From Burkholderiales bacterium (GTDB lineage: Bacteria; Pseudomonadota; Gammaproteobacteria; Burkholderiales; Burkholderiaceae): 6,288 nt of DNA. Location of the stretch: assembly GCA_903643055.1 (NCBI GenBank), contig CAHJWV010000151.1, positions 1 to 6,288 of the forward strand. The letters are read 5' to 3'. Below are positions 1 through 6,288 of this stretch, piece by piece; within the stretch, counting starts at the first letter, position 1; each line of letters starts with the position of its first letter. Both the position numbers and the translations under genes were made by a program. Under the pieces are notes generated by a model. That model was not told where the DNA came from, did not search any database, and saw nothing but the letters and a program-made list of their open reading frames with translations.

Positions 1-195
1 CACCTCGATCACGATGGCGCTGCTGTACAGCTCGGGAACGGCATGGATGATGAGCTGAGCATCCGGCGACTGCAAAACCCGATGCTCATCGTCTGCATGC
101 AGCACCTTCGCGCCAAGCACCTGCTCATAGAAGGCTGAGACTGCCAGAAGATTCTTGGCGTAGAACAGGACACCGGTTCGTGCGGGTTCAGGCAT
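1..195 (-). CDS. VOC family (glyoxalase/bleomycin-resistance-like) protein, N-terminal part
   Basis: Reading the minus strand from the ATG at 195-193 gives 65 uninterrupted codons to the window edge, so the C-terminal part is missing. The protein begins MPEPARTGVLFYAKNLLAVS and continues with FYEQVLGAKVL. This is the typical start of a vicinal-oxygen-chelate domain: a first beta strand, then a helix containing the FYxxxLG motif, then strands around LQSPDAQLIIHAVPE. Such proteins are usually small (about 120-150 aa) cytoplasmic metal-dependent enzymes or binding proteins, and the substrate cannot be told from this fragment. The start at 195 is preferred over the in-frame ATG at 210-208 because GGAG lies 6 nt upstream of it. 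The gene is divergent from the Wadjet-like operon and probably unrelated to it. Another reading frame of this stretch is also open (9-224) but gives a cysteine- and serine-rich product with no family resemblance. Confidence 0.8.
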   Translation of the reverse strand, partial: MPEPARTGVLFYAKNLLAVSAFYEQVLGAKVLHADDEHRVLQSPDAQLIIHAVPELYSSAIVIEV

Positions 196-198
196 TCG

Positions 199-205
199 CT
201 TCTCC
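199..205 (-). promoter_or_regulatory. Ribosome binding site of the VOC gene
   Basis: On the minus strand the sequence GGAGAAG lies just before the ATG at 195, with 6 nt between GGAG and the start codon. It supports this start over the upstream in-frame ATG at 210, which has no comparable purine-rich element. Confidence 0.6.
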
Positions 206-224
206 AACATGGGCTTGGGGGCAT

Positions 225-243
225 CTCGGTCTTTCGGACCGAG
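225..243. repeat. Short perfect inverted repeat (hairpin)
   Basis: CTCGGTC at 225-231 and GACCGAG at 237-243 are perfect 7-bp complementary arms around a 5-base loop (TTTCG). The repeat lies 30 bases upstream of the VOC start codon. Neither strand has a clear T-run after the stem, so it is not a convincing intrinsic terminator. It could be an operator, a 5'-leader structure of the VOC mRNA, or chance. Confidence 0.35.
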
Positions 244-437
244 GTTTGATTCCGGCGGCCCCTCTCGCTCCGCTTGAAAATCGCGTTAGCTGCGGCCTTG
301 CGAGTTCACTGCGGGGCTCAAATGAATTCGCTGGAGCGTCCGGCAGATCCATAGCTTAGCGGGTCGCTTACCTCGGCGACTTCGGACCTCGCGCCAAGCT
401 TGATGCGGGCGGGGCCTGCACGGCCTCTCTCCTTGGC

Positions 438-1034
438 GTGCCGAGGGCGAACAAGCCTTCAGAACTGAAACTGCCGATGTTGCGCAGCGAGATGCACAAC
501 TACGTCCGCCGTTTCACGAGCCTGCTGCGGCAGGCGCTCTCGCTGGACTACGGTGCCGATTCGCCGATGGGCTTGACGTTGTCGGGCCTGAAGGCCGCCG
601 ATGCCGCGAACAAGAATGCCTGGCTTGAGCTGCTGGGCGAACGCCTCGGCACGGCCGAGTTGCGCCTGCTGCCCGCCGGCAGCCTGCGCTGGACGCAGCG
701 CGAGCGCCAGCAGGTCGAGGGCGACGACGTGGAATGGCGGATTCGCGTTGACAGCCGGCTTGAAGCGGCGCTTCGCCGCGCCGAGGCCGAGGCCTTCGTC
801 ATCAGCGAGGAACGCGTGTTGCGGCAGCTGAGCCAGGCGGGTGCGAAGTCGCTGCGCCTGTCTGATCTGGCCTCGCACCGCGCCGACGAGGTGCTGACCA
901 GCCTGCATGCGGTTGGCGCGGCACGCTCGACGCAGGGACGCGAACGCTGGCAGGTCCAAAAGCTCGGCGAGCGTTTCGAGACGGCGAGCTTCATCGCCGA
1001 CGATTACGAGTTGCGCCAACGGCCCCACCCATGA
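438..1034 (+). CDS. Short protein in the JetA position of a Wadjet-like operon; possible reduced or truncated kleisin
   Basis: This 198-aa protein is not recognised from its sequence. What can be seen: a basic, helical N-terminus (about residues 14-70), a polar middle with alternating charges (80-115), and a C-terminal part (about 118-180) whose pattern VISEERVLRQL / SLRLSDLASHRADEVLTSL / RERWQV resembles a winged-helix domain. There is no signal peptide or membrane segment. Its TGA overlaps the jetB ATG (ATGA, 1031-1034), so the two are probably translationally coupled. Position and coupling suggest the kleisin JetA (MksF/EptA), which in known systems bridges the two JetC heads and carries winged-helix domains. 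However, type I JetA (DUF3375) is usually about 450-500 aa and I see no DUF3375 pattern. It could be a minimal kleisin, the 3' remnant of a truncated jetA, or an unrelated extra subunit. The start is uncertain: GTG at 438 is the earliest possible and ATG at 477 (residue 14) is an alternative. Neither has a good ribosome binding site. Confidence 0.7.
   Translation: MPRANKPSELKLPMLRSEMHNYVRRFTSLLRQALSLDYGADSPMGLTLSGLKAADAANKNAWLELLGERLGTAELRLLPAGSLRWTQRERQQVEGDDVEWRIRVDSRLEAALRRAEAEAFVISEERVLRQLSQAGAKSLRLSDLASHRADEVLTSLHAVGAARSTQGRERWQVQKLGERFETASFIADDYELRQRPHP
1031..1034 (+). promoter_or_regulatory. ATGA stop/start overlap coupling the first gene to jetB
   Basis: The TGA of the 198-aa gene (1032-1034) shares bases with the ATG of jetB (1031-1033). 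Upstream of this ATG the bases are C-rich without a good Shine-Dalgarno sequence, so jetB translation probably relies on ribosomes that finish the first gene. This implies that the first gene is translated in this organism. Confidence 0.7.
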
Positions 1035-1681
1035 GCTCGGAGACATTCCACGCCCTGCTGGAAACCCGGCTTGCCGAGCGCACCGCCAGCAACGTCTCGC
1101 GCCGTCGCTTCGCCGAGATTTGCAATCGCCTGCTGGCCACCGGCATTCTCTGGCGCGACCATTCAAAACCGGAGCAAGCGCTCTACGACGATGCCACACT
1201 CGCCGAAGAGCTGCTGCGCGAATGGTTTGATGTGCTGGGCTTCGTGCTGACACATGACGTCGACGCCAACCTGATGCGCCTTTACCCGCCGGGTGATGAC
1301 CAGGAAGACGAGGACGGCGTCAAGAAGTTGCGCGCGCGCCTGTCAAAGGACGTGGTCGCCGCCGCGCTGGGCTTGCGCTTTCTCTATACCGAAGGGCTGA
1401 CCGGCAAGCGTGAGCTGATCAACCAGGAGTTGGCCGTCAGCCTGGAGGAGCTGTCGCAGACGCTTGTCTCGCTGCTCGGCACGACGCTGCCTTCCTCGAC
1501 GGCTGAGCGTATTCAGCTGCTGCGCGACCTGCGCAAGCACCGGCTGGTGCGCTTTCGCGAGGCCGATGCCGGTTTCGGCCAGATGCAGATGCTGCTGGGC
1601 GTGCTGCGGCCCATCCTCTCTTTCGTCAGCGACGAGGCGCTGCTGGAGGTGCAGCAGCTGATGCAGAAAGGGCCGGCCTGA
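1031..1681 (+). CDS. jetB: JetB, DUF4194 family MukE/KITE-like subunit of a Wadjet complex
   Basis: This 216-aa protein matches the size and pattern of DUF4194 (JetB/MksE). An N-terminal helical winged-helix-like segment (about 5-40) is followed by LREWFDVLGFVLTHDVDANL and an LYPPGDD turn (62-90), then an acidic linker (QEDEDG, 91-96). Next comes the conserved helix RLSKDVVAAALGLRFLYTEG (103-122), with a VSLEELSQTLVSLLG segment (136-150) and a second winged-helix pattern, AERIQLLRDLRKHRLVRF (158-175). In Wadjet, JetB is a dimeric KITE protein that binds the kleisin and helps DNA clamping by the JetC motor; it has no catalytic residues. The ATG lies in an ATGA overlap with the preceding stop and lacks a strong Shine-Dalgarno sequence, so translation probably depends on coupling. 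jetC starts 3 bp after its stop. The family assignment is from pattern recognition and is supported by the JetC and JetD neighbours. Confidence 0.82.
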   Translation: MSSETFHALLETRLAERTASNVSRRRFAEICNRLLATGILWRDHSKPEQALYDDATLAEELLREWFDVLGFVLTHDVDANLMRLYPPGDDQEDEDGVKKLRARLSKDVVAAALGLRFLYTEGLTGKRELINQELAVSLEELSQTLVSLLGTTLPSSTAERIQLLRDLRKHRLVRFREADAGFGQMQMLLGVLRPILSFVSDEALLEVQQLMQKGPA

Positions 1682-1684
1682 GCG

Positions 1685-4600
1685 ATGCGGCTGCAACGGC
1701 TGATCACCGTCAACTGGGGCACGCTGGAGACGCGCGACTGGCCGCTGGCCGACGCGACGCTGCTCACCGGCGAATCCGGCTCGGGCAAGTCCACATTGCT
1801 GGATGCGATCCAGGCGGTGCTGACGGCAGCACGCCAGGGCGTCTTCCATTTCAACGCCGGCCAGAACGAATCGACCCAGAGTCGCCGAGGCGGCAAGGAG
1901 CCGCGCACGCTGCACGCTTACGCGCTCGGCCAGTGCGGTAGCGAGGTCTTCCTGCGCCAACGCTCGACGAGCTATGTGGCCTTGAGCTTCGAACCGTCGC
2001 GCCACGAGACCGGCGCCGCACCGTTCAGCGCGTTGCTGGGCGTCGAGGCCCACGTCGACGGCGGCCGGGCCGAGGGCGGCAAGCCGCTGTTCTTCCTGTT
2101 GGGCGGGGTGAGCCTGGAGCTGTCGCATCTGTCCTCGGGCGATGCCGTACCAGGACGCGTGCGGCCCTTGCCGCTGAAAGAGGCCTATGCCCAGCTGCAG
2201 CTTCGGCTGGGCCTGCAAACTCAGCAGCTGTTGCGCTTCGAGGGCAAGGACAGCTACTTGCAGCATCTCTATGGCCACTTGCTCGGACGCAAGTTCGTCC
2301 CGGAGGCGGATGCAACACGCTGTGCCCGCGCGATCGTCAAGGCGATGGCCTACCGCGAGATCGGCAACGTCAACGAGCTGGTGCGCGACGAGATCCTCGA
2401 CGCGCACGACTTCAGCCAGGAAGTCGGCAAGATGCGCCAGCTGATGCAGGAGATCGCCCGACTGAAGGCCGATGCCGAACGGCTGAAGCAGAACATCGAC
2501 CGGCTGAATCTGGTCGACGAAGCGGCAGGTGACGTCATCGCGCTGTTGCGCCGTTATGTGGTGATGCGCAATGCCCATGCGCTGCGCGTGCAGCGCGACA
2601 CCCAGGGCGAGCGAGACCGCACCGAGCGTCGCCGCTCGCAACTCCAAGGCCACGCCACAAAATCACAACAGCGGCTGGACGCGATCGCGCATGAGCGCGC
2701 GACGCTCGGCGAAGAGCTGGCGCTGGTGCAGGGCGAATTGGCACAGAACGGCATCGCCCAGGAAAAGCAGCGCCTGACGACGCAAGCGGCCCAGCTCGCC
2801 GAACAGTTTCGCAAGGAATGGAGCCGGGTGCAGCAGGCTGCAGGGCACATGGACCAGGTGCTCGCCCACGTCAATCAATTGCTCGCGCTGGACCTCTCGC
2901 TGCTGCCGGATCTTCAGGCGGCGGTCAAGCGGCTGGCGTCGATCGCCTTCCTTGCGACGAAGCAGTGGGGGCTGGCGCGCGACGCGTTGCTGTCCGGTGC
3001 CCGGCTGGGGGACGAGCTGGCCGCCTTCGAGCTGGAGCCGCTGGACCAAGCGCTGCGCGGGCTGGAAGCGGTGCTGCTGGGGCCTGACGAGCTGTCGGTG
3101 ATGTCTGCGCTGGTGGCCGCGCGCAGCGAGCTGCTGAGTCAGCAGTCTTTGTTGCTGAACGAGCAGACCGCGCTGCGTGCCGAACAGGCGCTGCTGCTGC
3201 AGGGACGTTCACCGGCGCCGGTCGATGTGCAGCAGGCGCTGACCCTGCTGGAAGCGGAGCTTCCCGCCAGCCGCCCGCGCATGCTGGCCGCATTGGTCGA
3301 GCCGCGAACGGGCAGCCCGTGGCAAGCGGCGATCGAAGGCTACATGGGGCGCGACCGGTTCGCGCTGATCGTGGAGCCGGACTTCGAAGAAGAAGCGATG
3401 CGGCTCATCAAGCGCCATTTCGCGCGCCGCTCGCCGAAGATCGTGCAAGGTGCCAAGGCCGTCGAAGACACGCGCGGCATGGCCTTGCCGCCGCAGAGCA
3501 TCCTCCAGGAAGTGGTCTGCGAACACCCGGTCGGGAAGGCCTATCTGCTAGCGCTGTACGGTCGGGTGCGCCAGGTGGCCAGCGAGGCGGAACTGCGCCG
3601 CACGCCACAGGGACTGATGCAGCAAGGTCTGGGCAGCCGCGCCTACGGCATGTTCGCGTGCCTCGCGGCGGATCATGAGCTGGCCTTTGGTGCGCAAGGG
3701 CGCCAACGCCGCTTGGCCTGGGTCAGCACCCGGCTCGATGCGCTGGTGCCTGAGTTGCAGCGGATCAAAGGCATGGCGCAGTCGCTGACGACGGTGCAAG
3801 GCTGGTTCAGCCAGAGCCGAGCCACCTCACTGGCGGAAGCCCTCGCAGAGGCGCTGGCGACGCGGCTGCGCTACGTGGATGTCGAGCTCGCCTTGCAGCA
3901 GCTGGACACCTCCAGCATCGAAACCCTGGAGCAGCGGCGTGACGCGCTGCGCAACCGCCTGGGTGCGCAGCAGGCGCTTTGGAACGCCGAGCAGCAGGCC
4001 GTTGGCGTCCAGAACCAGGAACTCGCCCAGTTGCTCAAGACGCTGGACGACATCGATGCCCGACTGCCCGGCCTGGCACTGGACATCGTGACGGCCCAGG
4101 TGTGGATCAGCCGCTTTGCAAACGCCGGCAGCACAGTGGCCAGCGAGCTGCAACTGCTGGACGAGGCCCAATCGATCGGAGAAGCCGAGCTGCCCAGCGC
4201 TGCAGCCCTTCACAACCAGGCGACGAATGCCGCCGAGAACCTCCCGGACCGCCTCAGGACGTTGCACAACCACATCGGCACTTACCTGGCAGGTGCGCGC
4301 ACCGACGAAGAGCGCTTCGCCTGGGCCGAGCCGCCACGCCTTGTCGAGCAGCTCGAAACCGTGTTGCGGACAATGCTGGCCGTGCAGCAGGCCGTGCGCG
4401 CGCAGATCCGCCGGCAAGACGGCATCGGCCTGGCCGAGAACGTCGCGCGGCTGGAGAAGGCCGAGGCCACGTTCAACCATGTGTTCACCAGCGACTTTTG
4501 CTTCAAGGTGCGGCGCGACGTCAAGGATGGCGGCAACACGCTGCGCAAGCTCAGCCAGGAGCTGAAAGCGATCCAGTTCGGCGTCGACTCCTACGACGTG

Positions 4601-5323
4601 GTGCAGGAATGGGTGAAGCGCTACAAGGACTACTACGACTTCTTCGAGGCCTTGGATGAGGTCGTCGACCAGCTGGAGAAAGACCGCACCCCCATCTTCG
4701 ACGCGCCGCAGCTCTCGCCTGAGCATCGCGCCACTGCGCAGGAAATCAAGCGCCTGCTGCTGTCCCAAGACCAGATCGCGGCCGAGCGCGCGCTGAAGGA
4801 GCTGGCCGACTACCGCAACTACCACCGCTACGACATCCATCGAATCACCGGGGGGCACCGCACGCCGATGTCCACCTGGGGCACCGGCTCCGGCGGCGAG
4901 TTGGAGACGCCGTTCTACGTGATCCGCGCCGCCGTGCTCGCCCATGCGCTCGGGCACTTCAGCCGCGCACCGAACGCGCCCGCGCTGCGGCTGATGCTCA
5001 GCGACGAAGCTTTTTCGAAGATGGACGAGGCCCGTTCGCGAGCGGTGATGCGCTTCCTGGCGCACAACATGGGCCTGCAGCTGATCGTGGCGATGCCGAC
5101 GTCGAAATCCGGCGCGATCAAGCCCGAGTTCGATAAGGAATACACCTTCTCAAAGCTGGAAGCCGAGGCCGATGGCCAGCTCGTGCACATCAGCGAGGTG
5201 CAGGAGAAAGACTTCAAGCGCGATGCACTGGCGGCCCTGTGGGCCGAGCACGCGCAGACTGCCCGGGCCCAGGCACAGCTGGCCTTCGAAGAGCAGGCGG
5301 AGAAAGGCCCGCCCTCCCGATGA
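1685..5323 (+). CDS. jetC: JetC, SMC/MukB-like ATPase of a Wadjet complex
   Basis: This 1212-aa SMC-type protein is somewhat longer than the roughly 1100 aa usual for JetC. The N-terminal head starts MRLQRLITVNWGTLE and carries Walker A GESGSGKST at residues 29-37. The family-typical AYREIGNVNELVRDEIL follows at about 220-238. Coiled coil runs from about 240 to 400 and on towards 510. A globular hinge-like domain (about 510-680) includes PWQAAIEGYMGRDRFALIVEP. A second coiled coil (about 690-1000) leads to the C-terminal head, with an ABC signature variant TGSGGELE (1067-1074), Walker B LMLSDEAF (1103-1110) and D-loop SKMD (1111-1114). The hinge has only two isolated cysteines (612 and 659) and no CxxC, which argues against a Rad50/SbcC zinc hook. 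In known Wadjet systems JetC dimers with JetA and JetB extrude DNA loops using ATP and hand circular DNA to JetD. The ATG is 3 bp after the jetB stop, with AAAGGG at 1667-1672 as a distant ribosome binding site. The stop overlaps jetD by 4 bp. Confidence 0.9.
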   Translation: MRLQRLITVNWGTLETRDWPLADATLLTGESGSGKSTLLDAIQAVLTAARQGVFHFNAGQNESTQSRRGGKEPRTLHAYALGQCGSEVFLRQRSTSYVALSFEPSRHETGAAPFSALLGVEAHVDGGRAEGGKPLFFLLGGVSLELSHLSSGDAVPGRVRPLPLKEAYAQLQLRLGLQTQQLLRFEGKDSYLQHLYGHLLGRKFVPEADATRCARAIVKAMAYREIGNVNELVRDEILDAHDFSQEVGKMRQLMQEIARLKADAERLKQNIDRLNLVDEAAGDVIALLRRYVVMRNAHALRVQRDTQGERDRTERRRSQLQGHATKSQQRLDAIAHERATLGEELALVQGELAQNGIAQEKQRLTTQAAQLAEQFRKEWSRVQQAAGHMDQVLAHVNQLLALDLSLLPDLQAAVKRLASIAFLATKQWGLARDALLSGARLGDELAAFELEPLDQALRGLEAVLLGPDELSVMSALVAARSELLSQQSLLLNEQTALRAEQALLLQGRSPAPVDVQQALTLLEAELPASRPRMLAALVEPRTGSPWQAAIEGYMGRDRFALIVEPDFEEEAMRLIKRHFARRSPKIVQGAKAVEDTRGMALPPQSILQEVVCEHPVGKAYLLALYGRVRQVASEAELRRTPQGLMQQGLGSRAYGMFACLAADHELAFGAQGRQRRLAWVSTRLDALVPELQRIKGMAQSLTTVQGWFSQSRATSLAEALAEALATRLRYVDVELALQQLDTSSIETLEQRRDALRNRLGAQQALWNAEQQAVGVQNQELAQLLKTLDDIDARLPGLALDIVTAQVWISRFANAGSTVASELQLLDEAQSIGEAELPSAAALHNQATNAAENLPDRLRTLHNHIGTYLAGARTDEERFAWAEPPRLVEQLETVLRTMLAVQQAVRAQIRRQDGIGLAENVARLEKAEATFNHVFTSDFCFKVRRDVKDGGNTLRKLSQELKAIQFGVDSYDVVQEWVKRYKDYYDFFEALDEVVDQLEKDRTPIFDAPQLSPEHRATAQEIKRLLLSQDQIAAERALKELADYRNYHRYDIHRITGGHRTPMSTWGTGSGGELETPFYVIRAAVLAHALGHFSRAPNAPALRLMLSDEAFSKMDEARSRAVMRFLAHNMGLQLIVAMPTSKSGAIKPEFDKEYTFSKLEAEADGQLVHISEVQEKDFKRDALAALWAEHAQTARAQAQLAFEEQAEKGPPSR
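5299..5323 (+). promoter_or_regulatory. jetD ribosome binding site and ATGA overlap with jetC
   Basis: GGAGAAAGG at 5299-5307 is a strong purine-rich Shine-Dalgarno-like element inside the jetC 3' end, 12 nt before the jetD ATG at 5320. That spacing is slightly long. The ATG overlaps the jetC TGA (5321-5323), so both coupling and independent initiation are possible. The tight junction supports a stoichiometric SMC-nuclease complex made from one mRNA. Confidence 0.6.
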
Positions 5324-6288
5324 AGCCACCGGCTCACCCGCTGCAATTGCGGCTGGCGCATGCGCTGCTGCGCAAAGCCGAGCGCAGCGAAGGCGGGCGG
5401 GCCGTCTCGCTCATGCTCGATGCTGTGGTGCTGCCGGAACTGCATGGCGCCGCGTCGCCCGAAGTGCTTGCGCATCTGGAGTTGCTGCTGCAGGGGCTGT
5501 GCGCGACGGGCTTCGCCCGGTTGAAAGTTGACAAGGCGCAGGCCTTTCAAACACTGGCCGATCGCCGGCCCGCGCTGCTGCTGCTCGATGCGGCTGGGCT
5601 GGCTGCGTGGAGTGGCTTCGAGCCTGCCGCGCCGCGCTGGAGCCGCCAATTGGTGCAAGCGCTGCGAGCGCAGCCGACGCTGCTGGCGGTGCCCGATGCG
5701 CCAGCGCTGCTGGACTATCTGCTGCGCAGCCCGTTGCCCGCCTTCGAGGGGCAAGCGCCGGCAGTGTGCGCCGCCGTGCTCAACGGGCTGGCCGCCGATT
5801 GCGCCTCTGCTCCGGAGATAACGCCCTATCTGCGCGAACTGTCGGCCCGTCATTTCTGTGGGCACAGCAAGGTGCTGGATGCGCGGGAGGAACTGCTGCG
5901 GCTGCTGGGCGCGGGCGAAGGGCGCTTTCTGGCAGCGCCGATCCAACTGCTTGTCGAATTGCCCGAAGGCTGGGCGGGCGACGAGGTTCTGTTCATCGAG
6001 AACGGCGTCAGCTTCGAACGCATGGTGAGGCTTCGCCAGCCGGCCTGGAGGCACTCAGCCTTGCTGTATGCGTCGGGCTTTCGCAGCGGGGCGCTGCGCC
6101 TGCGTGAGCGCGCGGGCTCGTCGCTGTATTGGCGGGGCCGCGTGCCTGACACGGATGCTCAACGCTTCGAAGCCTGGCTGTATGCCGACGCTGCGGAGCC
6201 CGCCGTGGGCTTCTATGGCGACCTCGATTTCGCCGGTCTGGGCATCCTCGCGCAACTGCGCACCCGCTTTCCGACCTGCAGTGCCTGG
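5320..6288 (+). CDS. jetD: JetD, DUF2220 TOPRIM nuclease of a Wadjet complex, C-terminus cut by window edge
   Basis: The frame stays open for 323 codons from the ATG at 5320 to the window edge; JetD is usually about 390-420 aa, so perhaps the last fifth is missing. The N-terminal half (1-170) is an alpha-helical, leucine/alanine-rich region in the place of the DUF3322-like arm. Then comes YLRELSARHFCGHSKVLD, matching the LSxxxFGDSK region seen in JetD proteins. The catalytic TOPRIM domain follows: FIEN with the first acidic residue E227, a YASGF strand, then YGDLDFAGLGIL with D301 and D303 forming the DxDxxG motif of topoisomerase VI-A/Spo11-like TOPRIM domains. In studied Wadjet systems this subunit makes the double-strand cut in small closed-circular DNA. 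The start codon overlaps the jetC stop (ATGA, 5320-5323) and is preceded by GGAGAAAGG at 5299-5307. Confidence 0.88.
   Translation, partial: MKPPAHPLQLRLAHALLRKAERSEGGRAVSLMLDAVVLPELHGAASPEVLAHLELLLQGLCATGFARLKVDKAQAFQTLADRRPALLLLDAAGLAAWSGFEPAAPRWSRQLVQALRAQPTLLAVPDAPALLDYLLRSPLPAFEGQAPAVCAAVLNGLAADCASAPEITPYLRELSARHFCGHSKVLDAREELLRLLGAGEGRFLAAPIQLLVELPEGWAGDEVLFIENGVSFERMVRLRQPAWRHSALLYASGFRSGALRLRERAGSSLYWRGRVPDTDAQRFEAWLYADAAEPAVGFYGDLDFAGLGILAQLRTRFPTCSAW

Larger units (their letters stand above)
196..437. other. Divergent intergenic region, no gene seen
   Basis: About 240 bases separate the VOC start from the earliest plausible start of the plus-strand operon. The frame of the first operon gene is open only back to 360, after an in-frame TAG at 357-359, and codons 360-437 contain no ATG, GTG or TTG and nothing recognisable. 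Both transcription units should have promoters here. The best sigma70-like hexamers I could pair, such as TTGCGA at 298-303 with AATGAA at 321-326 at 17-bp spacing, match the consensus too poorly to call. The composition looks somewhat less GC-biased than the flanking genes. No tRNA, insertion sequence end or long repeat was seen. Confidence 0.6.

Noticed and set aside
237..275. tRNA-like 3' end (GGTTTGATTCC resembles a T-arm), considered as an attachment-site remnant
   Set aside because: The T-stem does not pair properly, the following bases do not form an acceptor stem, and there is no CCA or matching 5' half.
284..292. GTTAGC-like core considered as an integron attC site
   Set aside because: The core does not fit the GTTRRRY consensus, and no matching inverted partner or cassette arrangement is present.
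459..1253. A 264-codon minus-strand open frame opposite the first gene and jetB
   Set aside because: Its product is arginine-, alanine- and glutamine-rich with no domain. The plus-strand genes are coupled by an ATGA overlap and fit the operon.
3827..5065. A 412-codon open frame on the minus strand inside jetC
   Set aside because: It is an antisense shadow typical of GC-rich coding DNA. The plus strand here encodes coiled-coil and ATPase head sequence with recognisable motifs, while the minus product has no family resemblance.
1685..5323. SbcC/Rad50 or RecN as the identity of the large ATPase
   Set aside because: There is no CxxC zinc hook and no SbcD or nuclease partner of that type. The protein is much longer than RecN, and the neighbouring DUF4194-like and DUF2220-like genes point to JetC.
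4915..6054. A 379-codon minus-strand open frame across the jetC/jetD junction
   Set aside because: It spans two real plus-strand genes that carry the Walker B and TOPRIM motifs. Its product is low-complexity (Q, R, A rich) with no recognisable domain.

Overview
The window is uniformly GC-rich with tightly packed, partly overlapping genes. This suggests a proteobacterium, possibly a betaproteobacterium of the Burkholderiales type, but the lineage is an inference from base composition and style only.

Layout. (1) Positions 1-195, minus strand: the N-terminal 65 codons of a VOC (glyoxalase/bleomycin-resistance fold) protein that runs off the left edge. (2) Positions 196-437: a divergent intergenic region with one small perfect hairpin near the VOC start and no convincing gene or promoter. 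(3) Positions 438 to the right edge, plus strand: a four-gene operon with junctions of -4, +3 and -4 bp. Its genes are a 198-aa unrecognised protein, a 216-aa DUF4194/MukE-like JetB, a 1212-aa SMC/MukB-like ATPase JetC, and a 3'-truncated JetD (DUF2220/TOPRIM nuclease).

I read the operon as a Wadjet (JetABCD, also called MksFEBG or EptABCD) plasmid- and phage-defence system. Three of the four subunits show diagnostic features. JetC has a Walker A, an SGGE-type signature, a DEAF Walker B, long coiled coils and a hinge without a zinc hook. JetD has an FIEN acidic motif followed by a DxDxxG motif. JetB matches the DUF4194 pattern. In known systems JetC, with the kleisin JetA and the KITE protein JetB, forms a loop-extruding SMC motor, and JetD cleaves the small circular DNA it senses.

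The unusual point is the first gene. It occupies the jetA position and is translationally coupled to jetB, but it is only 198 aa. JetA kleisins (DUF3375 in type I) are usually about 450-500 aa, and I do not recognise the DUF3375 pattern here. There is no room upstream for the missing part, because an unrelated VOC gene begins at 195 on the other strand. It is either a minimal or divergent kleisin, or the surviving 3' part of a truncated jetA.
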